Of a stretch of 64,000 nt of DNA, positions 1 through 9,151 are shown in pieces. A program made the translations under genes and the position numbers. The notes beneath the pieces are model-generated. The model did no database searches, was not told where the DNA came from, and saw only the letters and a list, made by a program, of their open reading frames with translations. The DNA comes from Xanthomonas sacchari (lineage in GTDB: Bacteria > Pseudomonadota > Gammaproteobacteria > Xanthomonadales > Xanthomonadaceae). The first letter of the stretch is position 1. Each line of letters starts with the position of its first letter. Location of the stretch: the NCBI RefSeq assembly GCF_024266585.1, contig NZ_CP100647.1, forward strand, positions 4,197,001 to 4,261,000, read 5' to 3'.

Positions 1-10
1 GCATGAAGAT

Positions 11-29
11 GATAATGATTCTCAATACT
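11..29. promoter_or_regulatory. Fur-box-like site at the left edge
   Basis: The stretch beginning GATAATGAT and continuing TCTCAATAC matches 14 of 19 positions of the Fur consensus, with the left half perfect. It most likely serves an iron-regulated gene lying left of the window and read leftward. The aldo/keto reductase to the right ends here, so it is not the target. A possible minus-strand ATG sits at bases 4–2, but too little is visible to call a gene. Confidence 0.5.
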
Positions 30-173
30 TAATCAAGACCCATTCTCGCCCATTTCGATTCGCGGTTGCGATCAAGATCGCAAGATCAAAAGATGCAAAA
101 AATCGAAGGCACCTCTCCCGACTCGGCCACCGCACCGCCGCCGCTTGGCGCGGCGGCGGCGCCCCTGCCGCCC

Positions 174-1145
174 TCACTCCAGCGCGGACTCGACCCGGCC
201 CCACCATGCCGCATCGTCGCGCTCGGCCAGTTCCAGCGCGGCCAGGTTCTCCAGCAACTGCGCGACCCGGCTGGCGCCGAGGATCACCGTGGACACGTGC
301 GGGTTGCGCAGGCACCAGGCGATCGCCAGCGCCGCCGGCGCCACCCCCTCGGCCGCGGCCAGCGCGGTGAAGGCGCGCGCGCGCTCGACCCGGCGCTGCG
401 CGGGCGGCCCGATCACCTCCTGCTGCAGCCAGGCATTGCGCTCCTGGCCCAGCCGCGAGGCCGGATCGATGCCGTCGTTGTACTTGCCGGTGAGCAGGCC
501 CGAGGCCAGCGGCGACCAGATGGTGGTGCCCAGGCCCAGTTCGGCGTACAGCGGTGCGTACTCCTGCTCCACGCGCTCGCGGTGCAGCAGGTTGTACTGC
601 GGCTGCTCCATCGACGGGCCGTGCAGGCCCAGCGCGCGCGCCACCTGCGCCGCCTCGCGGATGCGCTCGGCCGGCCACTCGGAGGTGCCCCAGTACAGCA
701 CCTTGCCCTGGCGGATCAGCGCGTCCATCGCGCGCACGGTTTCCTCCACCGGCGTGTCCGGATCGGGGCGGTGGCAGTAGTACAGGTCCAGGTAATCCAC
801 CCGCAGGCGCTTGAGCGCCGCATGGCAGGCGTCGGTGACGTGCTTGCGCGAGAGCCCGCGCTGGGTCGGGCGCGGCGACTCCACGGCGCCGAAGTAGACT
901 TTGCTGGACACGCAGAAGCCGTCGCGCGGCAGGCGCAGGTCGGCGATCACGTCGCCCATCACCTGCTCGGCGCGGCCGTGCGCGTAGACCTCGGCGTTGT
1001 CGAAGAAGTTGATGCCGTGGTCCCAGGCGGCGGCGATCAGGTTGCGCGCTTCGTCGCGGCCGGTCTGCCCGCCGAAGTTGATCCAGGCACCGAACGACAG
1101 CGCCGACAGCTGCAACCCGGTGGTCCCGAGGCGACGGTAATGCAT
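174..1145 (-). CDS. Aldo/keto reductase, Kv-beta-like (AKR6)
   Basis: A 323-residue NADPH-dependent cytosolic oxidoreductase of the TIM-barrel aldo/keto reductase family. The catalytic tetrad is visible: Asp49 and Tyr54 in FDNAEVY, Lys82 in SSKVYF, and His125 in YYCHRPD. The segments FGGQ, AEVYAHGRAEQVMG, RGLSRKH and LLTGKYNDGI closely resemble voltage-gated K+ channel beta subunits. Those eukaryotic subunits have Asn where this protein has the catalytic His, so a full enzyme is expected; the aldehyde substrate is unknown. The ATG start is preceded by a strong AGGAGGAG ribosome site. A much longer upstream frame exists but lacks such a site. Confidence 0.9.
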   Translation of the reverse strand: MHYRRLGTTGLQLSALSFGAWINFGGQTGRDEARNLIAAAWDHGINFFDNAEVYAHGRAEQVMGDVIADLRLPRDGFCVSSKVYFGAVESPRPTQRGLSRKHVTDACHAALKRLRVDYLDLYYCHRPDPDTPVEETVRAMDALIRQGKVLYWGTSEWPAERIREAAQVARALGLHGPSMEQPQYNLLHRERVEQEYAPLYAELGLGTTIWSPLASGLLTGKYNDGIDPASRLGQERNAWLQQEVIGPPAQRRVERARAFTALAAAEGVAPAALAIAWCLRNPHVSTVILGASRVAQLLENLAALELAERDDAAWWGRVESALE

Positions 1146-1252
1146 GGCAACTCCTCCTGCTGAGCGAACCCGCGGCATGGCCGGGGACGGCCACACAGTG
1201 TAGCGGTGCCGCCCGGCATCGCCCCGCCAGCGGCAGGGCCCCCGCTCTTGCG

Positions 1253-1280
1253 AATCCCCAATCCCGAATCCCCAATCCCC
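1253..1280. repeat. AATCCCC heptad repeat
   Basis: Four head-to-tail copies of the heptad AATCCCC, one imperfect, lie between the divergent aldo/keto reductase and transporter genes. The same heptad recurs near 54.6 kb and 55.3 kb, so it is a dispersed simple repeat of this genome rather than a site specific to these genes. Confidence 0.7.
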
Positions 1281-1359
1281 GACTGAACACGCCTCGCCTT
1301 GCCGGCCGTCACCCCCTGCACTAGGCTTCCCGTCTTTGGTCGGGGACCCGGGGACGCAG

Positions 1360-2658
1360 ATGGTCGAAGGATTGGGAAGGATCGGCTTCGGCCTGTTCGG
1401 GTTGGCGGTGTTGATCGGGATCACCTGGCTGTTCTCCAACAACCGCCGGGCGGTGGACTGGAAGCTGGTCGCGACCGGCCTGGTCCTGCAGATCGGCTTC
1501 GCCTCGCTGGTGCTGCTGGTACCGGGCGGGCGCGAGGTGTTCGACTGGCTCGGCCAGGTGTTCGTGAAGGTGCTGAGCTTCGTCAACGAAGGCTCCAGCT
1601 TCATCTTCGGCAACCTGCTCGACACCAAGACCTACGGCTTCATCTTCGCCTTCCAGGTGCTGCCGACCATCATCTTCTTCTCCGCGCTGATGGGCGTGCT
1701 GTACCACCTGGGGGTGATGCAGGCGGTGGTGCGGGTGATGGCCTGGGCGATCACCAAGGTGATGCGCGTGTCCGGCGCCGAGACCACCAGCGTCTGCGCC
1801 AGCGTGTTCATCGGCCAGACCGAGGCGCCGCTGACGGTGCGCCCGTACATCCCGCGCATGACCGAGTCCGAGCTGCTGACGATGATGATCGGCGGCATGG
1901 CGCACATCGCCGGCGGCGTGCTGGCAGCCTACGTGGGCATGCTCGGCGGCGGCGATCCGGCGCAGCAGGCGTTCTACGCCAAGCATCTGCTGGCGGCCAG
2001 CATCATGGCCGCGCCGGCGACGCTGGTGGTGGCCAAGCTGCTGATCCCGGAGACCGGCACGCCGCTGACCCGCGGCACGGTCAAGATGGAAGTGGAGAAG
2101 ACCACCAGCAACGTGATCGACGCCGCCGCCGCCGGCGCCGGCGACGGCCTGCGCCTGGCGCTGAACATCGGCGCGATGCTGCTGGCCTTCATCGCCCTGA
2201 TCGCGCTGGTCAACGCGCCGCTGACCTGGCTCGGCGACGTCACCGGGCTGGCCGCCGTGCTCGGCCGCCCGACCAACCTGTCCACCATCTTCGGCTACGT
2301 GCTGGCGCCGGTGGCCTGGGTGATCGGCACGCCGTGGCCGGATGCGACCACGGTCGGCTCGCTGATCGGCCAGAAGGTGGTCATCAACGAGTTCGTCGCG
2401 TATACCGAGCTGTCGCGCATCGTCCAGGGCCAGGTGCCGGGCGTGAGCCTGAGCGCGGAAGGCCGGCTGGTCGCCACCTACGCGCTGTGCGGCTTCGCCA
2501 ACTTCAGCTCGATCGCGATCCAGATCGGCGGTATCGGCGGCCTGGCCCCGGAGCGCCGCCACGACCTGGCCCGCTTCGGCCTGCGCGCGGTACTGGGCGG
2601 CTCGATCGCCACCTTCATGACCGCGACCATCGCCGGGGTGCTGTCGCATTTCGCCTGA
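1360..2658 (+). CDS. NupC-like concentrative nucleoside transporter
   Basis: A 432-residue inner-membrane protein of the CNT family, which imports nucleosides with sodium or protons. Two nucleoside-binding signatures are present: GQTEAPL (Gln153–Glu155 region) and NEFVAYTEL. Hydrophobic segments run along the whole length, as expected for the family, and the size is typical. I chose ATG 1360, which gives the usual short N-terminus before the first membrane segment; an in-frame TTG 24 bases upstream is less likely. A PfkB sugar kinase follows after 61 bases, so imported nucleosides or their ribose are probably phosphorylated next. No nucleoside hydrolase is in the window. Confidence 0.92.
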   Translation: MVEGLGRIGFGLFGLAVLIGITWLFSNNRRAVDWKLVATGLVLQIGFASLVLLVPGGREVFDWLGQVFVKVLSFVNEGSSFIFGNLLDTKTYGFIFAFQVLPTIIFFSALMGVLYHLGVMQAVVRVMAWAITKVMRVSGAETTSVCASVFIGQTEAPLTVRPYIPRMTESELLTMMIGGMAHIAGGVLAAYVGMLGGGDPAQQAFYAKHLLAASIMAAPATLVVAKLLIPETGTPLTRGTVKMEVEKTTSNVIDAAAAGAGDGLRLALNIGAMLLAFIALIALVNAPLTWLGDVTGLAAVLGRPTNLSTIFGYVLAPVAWVIGTPWPDATTVGSLIGQKVVINEFVAYTELSRIVQGQVPGVSLSAEGRLVATYALCGFANFSSIAIQIGGIGGLAPERRHDLARFGLRAVLGGSIATFMTATIAGVLSHFA

Positions 2659-2719
2659 GCCGGTCGCTGCGTTCGCTATACCGTTTTTCCTTTTTTCAGT
2701 TCCAGTCGAGAAGTAGTAC

Positions 2720-3682
2720 ATGCCTATGAGTTCGGTCATCGTCGTCGGTTCGTTCAATGTCGACCATGTGTGGCGGTGCGAGAATCTGCCCGCAGCGGGG
2801 GCGACCATCGCCGGCCGCTACAGCACCGGCCCCGGCGGCAAGGGCTTCAACCAGGCGGTGGCGGCGGCCCGCGCCGGCGCGCGCACCAGCTTCGTCTGCG
2901 CGCTCGGCGACGATGCCGGCGGCGCGATGGCGCGCGGCCTGGCGGCGCAGGACGGCATCGCCCTGGTCGCCGAGGCCAGCACCGAGCCGACCGGTACCGG
3001 CGGCATCTACGTCGACGGCCACGGCCGCAACACCATCGTCATCGGCGCCGGCGCCAATGCCGCGCTGAGCCTGGACTTCGTGCAGGCGCAGCGCCCGCTG
3101 CTGGGCTCGGCGCGGGTACTGCTGGCGCAGCTGGAGTCGCCGATCGAGACCATCGAGGCCACCCTGGCGCTGGCGCGCGAAGCCGGCCTGACCACGGTGC
3201 TCAACGCCGCCCCGGCCAACGCGCAGACCAGCATCGGCCTGCTCAAGCTGGCCGACGTGCTGACCCCCAACGAGACCGAGTTCGCCGCCCTGCTGGCGCG
3301 TCACGTCGGCGTGCGCGTGGACGCCGACGACGTCGCCGCCACCGATGGCGGCAGCCTGCACGCGCTGTGCCGCAAGCTGCTGCCGGGTGGCACCGTGGTG
3401 GTGACGCTGGGCGCGGTCGGCGCGTTCATCTCGCATCCGGAGGAGCGCCTGCTCGGCGACACCCAGCCCTACTACCGGATCGGCGCCGAAGCCGCGCACA
3501 CCGTGGACACCACCGGTGCCGGCGATGCCTTCAACGGCGCCCTGGTGGCCTCGCTGGCGCAATCGCCGAACGCCACGTTCGCCACCCACGTGCGCTTCGC
3601 CAACCATTACGCGGCGCGCTCCACCGAAGCCGAAGGCGCGGCGGCGTCGATGCCGCGGTTGACCCCGGACAGCGCCGGCTGA
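2720..3682 (+). CDS. PfkB-family carbohydrate kinase, ribokinase-like
   Basis: A 320-residue cytosolic kinase of the ribokinase/PfkB fold. The N-terminal signature GGKGFNQAVA and the C-terminal ATP/catalytic signature DTTGAGDAFNGAL are intact, with catalytic Asp269. The N-terminus VIVVGSFNVD is typical of ribokinases. It lies directly downstream of the nucleoside transporter and is probably co-transcribed. Ribose or a nucleoside is the likely substrate; adenosine kinase or another sugar kinase cannot be excluded from sequence alone. A pyrimidine-rich stretch (TTTTTCCTTTTTT) precedes the start and the ribosome site is weak. Confidence 0.85.
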   Translation: MPMSSVIVVGSFNVDHVWRCENLPAAGATIAGRYSTGPGGKGFNQAVAAARAGARTSFVCALGDDAGGAMARGLAAQDGIALVAEASTEPTGTGGIYVDGHGRNTIVIGAGANAALSLDFVQAQRPLLGSARVLLAQLESPIETIEATLALAREAGLTTVLNAAPANAQTSIGLLKLADVLTPNETEFAALLARHVGVRVDADDVAATDGGSLHALCRKLLPGGTVVVTLGAVGAFISHPEERLLGDTQPYYRIGAEAAHTVDTTGAGDAFNGALVASLAQSPNATFATHVRFANHYAARSTEAEGAAASMPRLTPDSAG

Positions 3683-3771
3683 GGCATCGGCGCCTCCCCC
3701 GATCCAGCGCCGCCGCGCAATCGCGCACCACATCACATTACGTGCCGGGATGCGGCATGCAATGTCCGGCG

Positions 3772-3799
3772 TTGACACAATAATAATTCTCATTAACAT
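3772..3799 (+). promoter_or_regulatory. Fur-controlled promoter of the siderophore receptor
   Basis: A perfect -35 box TTGACA at 3772–3777 is followed after 16 bases by TAACAT (-10, 4 of 6). A Fur-box-like element at 3779–3797, ending TCATTAAC, matches 14 of 19 consensus positions and covers the spacer and -10. Fur with iron would therefore block RNA polymerase, giving expression under iron starvation. The receptor starts 31 bases downstream. Confidence 0.75.
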
Positions 3800-3829
3800 C
3801 CGCAGCCACTTCGTCACCTGGCTGAACCG

Positions 3830-5950
3830 ATGTCCCCACACCCGCTCTCCACCGCGCTCGCCCTGAGCCTGCTCGGCAGCTGTGCCCTGCCCGCCGCCCA
3901 TGCCCAGACGGTGGTCGACCTCGACCGGGTCAGCGTGTCGGCCAGCACCAGCCGCATGCCGGAGTCGGCGGCGGCGCTGCCGAACACCATCACCGTCATC
4001 GACCAGGCGCAACTGCGCCAGCAACTGGCGCTGACCCAGGACCTGTCGCAGGTGCTGGCCAACCTGATCCCCTCGTTCTCGCCCTCGCGGCAGAAGCTGA
4101 CCACCAGCGGCGAGACGCTGCGCGGACGCAAGCCGCTGTACCTGATCGACGGCATCCCGCAGTCCACCCCGCTGCGCGAGGGCGGCCGCGACGGACACAC
4201 CATCGACCCGGCGATGATCGAGCGCATCGAGGTGATCCACGGCGCCAATGCGCTGCAGGGCCTGGGCGCCTCCGGCGGCATCATCAACATCATCACCAAG
4301 CGCGCGCCGCGCCAGGATGGGCAGAGCTTCCAGGACATCGCCGTGGCCGGCAGCAGCGCGCTGCCGCACCGCAGCGACAGTACCGGCGAGCGCGCCTCGT
4401 ATCTGTTCGGCACCCGTCAGGGCGCGTTCGATGCGGTCGCCGGCGTGTCCTATGCGCGCGAAGGCCTCTACTACGACGGCAACGGCCAGGCAGTCGGCGT
4501 GCAGGACATCCAGGGCGACCTGATGGACGCCAGCAGCCACGACCTGTTCGCCAAGCTCGGCTGGAACCTCGATCCGCAGCGCCGGCTGCAACTCAACGCC
4601 AACCGCTACACGCTGCAGGGCGACAACGACTACCTCACCGTTCCCGGCGACATCGCCAGCGGCCGCCCGGCCACCTCGCGGCGCGGCGAGAAGATCACCG
4701 AGGCGCCGCGCAACCGCTCCACCTCGGTCAGCCTGGACTACACCGACAACGCGCTGGCCGGCGGCTACCTGCAAGCGCAGGCGTACTGGGTGGACTTCGC
4801 CGGGCGCTACGGCGGCACCACCTTCGCCAACCTGCTCAACGACGGCCGCAGCGTGCTCGACCAGTCGCAGAACACCTCGCGCAAGGTCGGCGCCAAGACC
4901 AGTTGGTCGCGCGGCGACCTGTTCGGGCTGCCGCTGCGCGCCACGCTCGGCCTGGACCTGGCCAGCGACCGCACTTACCAGGAACTGGTGCGCAGCGGCC
5001 TGAAGTGGGTGCCGGCGACGACCTACCGCTCGCTGTCGCCGTTCGTGCAGGCCGAGTATCGCCTCGCGCCGCAGTGGACGCTCAGCGCCGGCCTGCGCTA
5101 CGAGCGCGGCACGCTGGAGGTGAACGACTTCACCACCATCCCCAGCAACAACGGCGGCCAGTTCGTGCGCGGTGGCAAACCCACCACCACCGAGACCCTG
5201 CCCAACGTGGGCCTGGTCTGGGACGCCACCGAGGCGCTGAAGCTGTACGCGTCCTATTCCGAAGGCTACACCGTGGCCGACATCGGCCGCGTGTTGCGCT
5301 CCATCAACGTGCCGAACCAGCGCGTGGACACCCTGGTGGACCTGCGCCCGGTAATTTCCGACAACCGCGAGATCGGCGCGGACTACGAGGATGGGCGCTG
5401 GCTGATCCACGCCGCCTACTACTGGTCCGATGCCAAGCGTGGCACCCGCCTGGACTACGACCCCGCCACCCAGAGCTATCGCGTGGCGCGCGAGCGCACC
5501 GAGATCCAGGGCTTCGAGGGCACCGCCACCTGGCAGGCCGCCGAAGGCACCCGCCTGGGGGTGGGCTACGCCACCGCCGATGCGCGCTACGACAGCAACG
5601 GCGATGGCCGCGTCGACAGCGACATGCCCGGTGCCAGCGTCAGCCCGGACCGCGTGACCGCGTTCTGGCAGCAGCAGTGGACGCCGGGCATCTCCACGCG
5701 CCTGCAGGGCAGTCGCGCGGTCAGCCGCCGCTTCGACCTGCGCGGCACGCAGGTGGCGCAGTTCGATGGCTACACCACGTTCGACCTGCAGACCAGCATC
5801 GCGCTGCCGCGGGGACAACTGAGCGTGGGCGTGGAGAACCTGTTCGATCGCCAGTACCTGAGCTATTACGCGCAGACCACGCCGCGCAACGATACCTACA
5901 CCGCCGGTCGCGGGCGGGTGCTGACGGTCGGCTGGAACGTGCGCTTCTGA
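3830..5950 (+). CDS. TonB-dependent siderophore receptor, IutA-like
   Basis: A 706-residue outer-membrane receptor that imports a ferric siderophore using TonB energy. A signal peptide ends near residue 25 (AAHAQ). The plug domain (about 30–155) carries RGRKPLYLIDGIP, IDPAMIERIEVIHGANALQG and GGIINIITKR, and the remainder is beta-barrel ending in an aromatic-rich strand (VGWNVRF). The plug resembles IutA/PvuA-type receptors for carboxylate or hydroxamate siderophores; the exact ligand cannot be told. No siderophore biosynthesis genes are nearby, so it may take up foreign siderophores. It stands alone behind a Fur-type promoter. Confidence 0.9.
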   Translation: MSPHPLSTALALSLLGSCALPAAHAQTVVDLDRVSVSASTSRMPESAAALPNTITVIDQAQLRQQLALTQDLSQVLANLIPSFSPSRQKLTTSGETLRGRKPLYLIDGIPQSTPLREGGRDGHTIDPAMIERIEVIHGANALQGLGASGGIINIITKRAPRQDGQSFQDIAVAGSSALPHRSDSTGERASYLFGTRQGAFDAVAGVSYAREGLYYDGNGQAVGVQDIQGDLMDASSHDLFAKLGWNLDPQRRLQLNANRYTLQGDNDYLTVPGDIASGRPATSRRGEKITEAPRNRSTSVSLDYTDNALAGGYLQAQAYWVDFAGRYGGTTFANLLNDGRSVLDQSQNTSRKVGAKTSWSRGDLFGLPLRATLGLDLASDRTYQELVRSGLKWVPATTYRSLSPFVQAEYRLAPQWTLSAGLRYERGTLEVNDFTTIPSNNGGQFVRGGKPTTTETLPNVGLVWDATEALKLYASYSEGYTVADIGRVLRSINVPNQRVDTLVDLRPVISDNREIGADYEDGRWLIHAAYYWSDAKRGTRLDYDPATQSYRVARERTEIQGFEGTATWQAAEGTRLGVGYATADARYDSNGDGRVDSDMPGASVSPDRVTAFWQQQWTPGISTRLQGSRAVSRRFDLRGTQVAQFDGYTTFDLQTSIALPRGQLSVGVENLFDRQYLSYYAQTTPRNDTYTAGRGRVLTVGWNVRF

Positions 5951-6547
5951 GGCGCCGGCTCGGCCAGGGCCGCATCGGAAGCACCCGGCCATGTCTCTGG
6001 CGGCCCGAGGCAACCCCGCCGGCCGCCTGGTCACGCTGAGGGCGCACGCACCGCCACCGATCCGCGACGGCAGCGGCACAGGTTCCGCGCGATACAAACG
6101 GATCCGCTGAACCGCACATGCCCCCGCGCCCGCGGCGCGGGCGATGTCCTCGCCCGCGCGCCGCCGCGCCGGCCTGCCGACCGCGCCGCGCCGCGCTGTC
6201 GTCACGTGGCCCTTGTCGCGTCTCGCGCACCGGCGGGACGCACAGGCACGCATCGCCAACACGCGCTGCGGCCTGCATCACGCACGCGCCGTGTCCCTCC
6301 ACACCTCCGCAGCGAGGCGCCGGCCTCGCTCGCGCAGGGCATGACGCGTGCGCCGGCCGTTACGCAGCGCAGCGCCGTCGATTTCCGTAAACACCGACGC
6401 GCAACGTGCGGCCGTTCGCATTCGTGGTCCGCGCACGCTTGCTAGATTCGCCGCCGCTTCGGCAACGCCGGTTCGCCTGGTCGCATCGCGCGACCGCGTG
6501 CGCGTGCGCGGCCATGCATCCCTCCCCCCAAGAGATGGATTCCCCCG
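5951..6547. other. 597-base gap without a recognisable gene
   Basis: GC-rich sequence between the receptor and the GH98 gene. Several frames are open but none has codon use, a ribosome site or motifs that convince. The only structure I see is a perfect 10-bp hairpin at 6135–6159 (GCGCGGGCGA, 5-base loop) with no T-tract, which may end receptor transcription by a factor-dependent route. Confidence 0.5.
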
Positions 6548-8923
6548 ATGAAGACGCAGCGAGAATGGAACAAATGCGCCGTGCTGGGCATATGCTTGAG
6601 CCTGCTGTTGAGCGCATGCGGCGGTGACAACGACGACCGCAGCGCCTCGACCGCGCAGCAGGGCGCAGCCGCCCCCATTCCCACGGCGTGGTCGGCGACG
6701 TCGCGCGCGCAGTCACCGGCCACTGCACCGCAGACCGACGCCACCACCGCCGACGCGGGCGACGGCGGCGACAACGACAGCGTCGCCTTGCGCCGTCCGC
6801 TGTCGCCGAGCCAGCCGATGTTCCTGATCCATGCGGACACCTGGAATTCGGCCGATCCGCAGAAGATCATCGACCTGATCCCGGCGGACCTGCGCCCGTA
6901 CGCGGTGTTGCTGATTTCCCTGTCGATCAACCATCAGGGCGCCACCGGCAACCAGTGCAACTGGCTGCAGGTCGAGAACGGCGTGGAAACCGCGCGGTCG
7001 TGGATGAAGACCGCGGCCGCCAACGGCATCTGGGCGATGATCCAGCCATCCAGCGGCGGCTTCAGCCACTTTCCGGACTACGCGCCGGATGCGGATCTGG
7101 AATCGACCGTCTACGGCGAGTTCTTCCGCGACTATCCCAACTTCATCGGCTTCAACTACGCCGAGCAGTTCTGGGGCTTCGACCAACCCTGCTCGGGTTC
7201 GGCAGCGCAGCGCTGGGAGCACTGGTCCAACCTGCTCAAACTCACCAACAAGTATGGCGGCTATCTGACGGTCAGCTTCACCGGCGGCTTCTGGGGGGCG
7301 AACATCAACCCGCTGGCGATGGTCAAGCGCAACGAACGCCTGCGCACCGCGTTCGGCGCCTATGCCAAGAACTTCATCATCGAAGAGAAGTTCACCAGCA
7401 ACTACGGCTTCCACGACATCGAGAGCGTGAGCCTGGGCATGTACCTGTCCGGCTTCGCCGGCCACTACGGCATCCGCCCCGACCGCACCGGCTGGTATAG
7501 CAGCGACAACAGCGACTATCCGGTCCAGGCCGGCTCGCCGCACCTGATCGAACATCTGGCCTTCACCGGCGAGACCGTGTTCGACGGCCCGGAACAGATC
7601 CGGCTGGACGCGGTGCACACCCTGCCGAACGCGACCACCGCCGACGGCTACAGCAGCCGGCGCTGGGAGTTCTACCCGCATTTCCGCAACATCCAGCTGG
7701 ACATCTACCGCAAGATCCTGGACGGCACGCTGCGCATCCTCAACCGCCAGGAGGTGATCGACCGCTCCAAGGTCGTGATCGTCAACGACACCACCACCGG
7801 CGACGACAGGAACCTGTACTCCTCGCCGGAAAGCCTGTTCTCCGGGTTGTACCTGCTCGACGGCGATGGCACCTACCTCAACCAGCACAGCTGGTACAAG
7901 AAGACCGGGCGCTACCCGGCCATTCCGACCGTGTGGCAGCTGACCGACGCGACCGCGCGCTCGTTCAAGGTGCAGATCGCCAAGACCGGCTACGCGGCGC
8001 GCTGGCCGACCCTGGACGCCAAGCTCGCCGAACTCAATGCGCTGTTCCCGCAGGAGTACAGCGGCGACATCTATGCCGGGCGCCAGGACAACACCTGGGT
8101 GACCTACAACCCCTCCAAGGCCAACCAGAACGCGAGCGGCACCATTCCGCTCAAGTACAACAGTTGCGCCGCGGTCAGCGTGAACTACGCGCCCTACACC
8201 AGCGGGGTGATCAAGGAGTTCGCGGACACGCTGTCGATCTACCTGACCAACTTCGACTCCCCGGACGGGGCGCTGAAGACCGACACGATCGACATCGACG
8301 GCGCCAGCACCACGCCGACCTTCAGCTTCGTCGATCGCGGCGACCACCAACCCAGTACGGTGACCAGCACCGCGACCGCCGACGGACTGACCCTGCGCGT
8401 GGCCCACAACGGGCCGCTGGACATCACCGTGCACTGCACCGGCAACGCCAGCGGGGGACGCCTGAGCGGGGCGCCCGAGGCGACCGTGCAGGCGCCGTCG
8501 GCACCGCCCGCATATACCGGCGTGCAGCAGTACGAGGCGGAGAACTTCGATTTCCGCAACATCCGCAGCCAGGTCGAGAACGGCGTCTCCGGCCCGATAC
8601 GCAACTACCAGGGCCTGGGCTACGTGGATTTCGGCACCGGCGCTGCCGCCAGCATCCGCACCGACGTCCGCGTCGCCAGCGCCGGCACCTATCAGGTGCA
8701 GACCCGCTACTCGACCGCCGGCGCGAGCGTGGGCAACGTCGATCTCTACGTCAACGGAGTCAAGGTCGGTACGCCGCTGTTCGCGCAGACCGCCTCGGCC
8801 AGCGACTGGGCGACGCTGCAGCAGCCGGTCACGCTCAATGCCGGCAGCAACCGCATCGAGTTCCGTGCCAGCGCGACACGGCCGGCATCGCTGTACCTGG
8901 ACAACATCCGCATCTCGCAATGA
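6548..8923 (+). CDS. Secreted lipoprotein glycoside hydrolase, GH98 with C-terminal CBM
   Basis: A 791-residue exported enzyme. Residues 1–24 are a lipoprotein signal with lipobox LLSAC (Cys24), followed by a low-complexity Asp/Ala/Thr linker to about residue 85. The central region is GH98-like (MFLIHADTW, FIGFNYAEQFWGFD, FIIEEKF); Glu206 and Glu279/280 are the best candidates for catalytic acids, by position only. Residues about 660–791 form a CBM6/35-type carbohydrate-binding module opening with YEAENF. GH98 members act as endo-beta-galactosidases or endoxylanases; in a plant-associated bacterium xylan is the more likely target, as an inference. It is monocistronic, with a palindrome directly after the stop. 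Confidence 0.75.
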   Translation: MKTQREWNKCAVLGICLSLLLSACGGDNDDRSASTAQQGAAAPIPTAWSATSRAQSPATAPQTDATTADAGDGGDNDSVALRRPLSPSQPMFLIHADTWNSADPQKIIDLIPADLRPYAVLLISLSINHQGATGNQCNWLQVENGVETARSWMKTAAANGIWAMIQPSSGGFSHFPDYAPDADLESTVYGEFFRDYPNFIGFNYAEQFWGFDQPCSGSAAQRWEHWSNLLKLTNKYGGYLTVSFTGGFWGANINPLAMVKRNERLRTAFGAYAKNFIIEEKFTSNYGFHDIESVSLGMYLSGFAGHYGIRPDRTGWYSSDNSDYPVQAGSPHLIEHLAFTGETVFDGPEQIRLDAVHTLPNATTADGYSSRRWEFYPHFRNIQLDIYRKILDGTLRILNRQEVIDRSKVVIVNDTTTGDDRNLYSSPESLFSGLYLLDGDGTYLNQHSWYKKTGRYPAIPTVWQLTDATARSFKVQIAKTGYAARWPTLDAKLAELNALFPQEYSGDIYAGRQDNTWVTYNPSKANQNASGTIPLKYNSCAAVSVNYAPYTSGVIKEFADTLSIYLTNFDSPDGALKTDTIDIDGASTTPTFSFVDRGDHQPSTVTSTATADGLTLRVAHNGPLDITVHCTGNASGGRLSGAPEATVQAPSAPPAYTGVQQYEAENFDFRNIRSQVENGVSGPIRNYQGLGYVDFGTGAAASIRTDVRVASAGTYQVQTRYSTAGASVGNVDLYVNGVKVGTPLFAQTASASDWATLQQPVTLNAGSNRIEFRASATRPASLYLDNIRISQ

Positions 8924-8930
8924 GCCCGAC

Positions 8931-8956
8931 GTGCCGCTGTCGCGCGACAGCGGCAC
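8931..8956. terminator. 26-base perfect palindrome after the GH98 gene
   Basis: Starting 7 bases after the stop, GTGCCGCTGTCG and its exact complement form a 26-base perfect palindrome, an extremely stable hairpin. No T-run follows, so it is either a weak intrinsic terminator or a 3'-end stabiliser. Confidence 0.5.
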
Positions 8957-9093
8957 GCGCAGCGGCCGGCCGATGACGCCGACCGTGGGGACCGCGTTCG
9001 CGGCGGCAGGCAGCCGCCGCAGCGGCCGCGCCGCGGACGGCCTCCCGCGGGGCGCCCCCCGGCGGACGATGTCCCGCCAGCCGCCAGCCGCCA

Positions 9094-9123
9094 GACGCCT
9101 CCCGGGAGCGCTCGGGAGGCGTC
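9094..9123. terminator. 11-bp hairpin before dusB
   Basis: GACGCCTCCCG and its exact complement flank an 8-base loop. The hairpin lies between the GH98 palindrome and dusB and would insulate the two transcripts. There is no T-tract on either strand. Confidence 0.45.
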
Positions 9124-9151
9124 GCACAAGCCGCCCCGCTACACTAGCGGC

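Noticed and set aside
3830-5950. Specific assignment as an aerobactin or vibrioferrin receptor
   Set aside because: The plug resembles that group, but ligand specificity cannot be read from these motifs and no biosynthesis genes are present.
2696-6262. A very long open frame on the minus strand opposite the kinase and siderophore receptor
   Set aside because: It mirrors the third-position GC of the genes on the other strand, has low-complexity Arg/Ala/Gly composition and no domain. Similar frames opposite the GH98, TonB receptor (24.5–27.9 kb) and S9 peptidase genes were rejected for the same reason.
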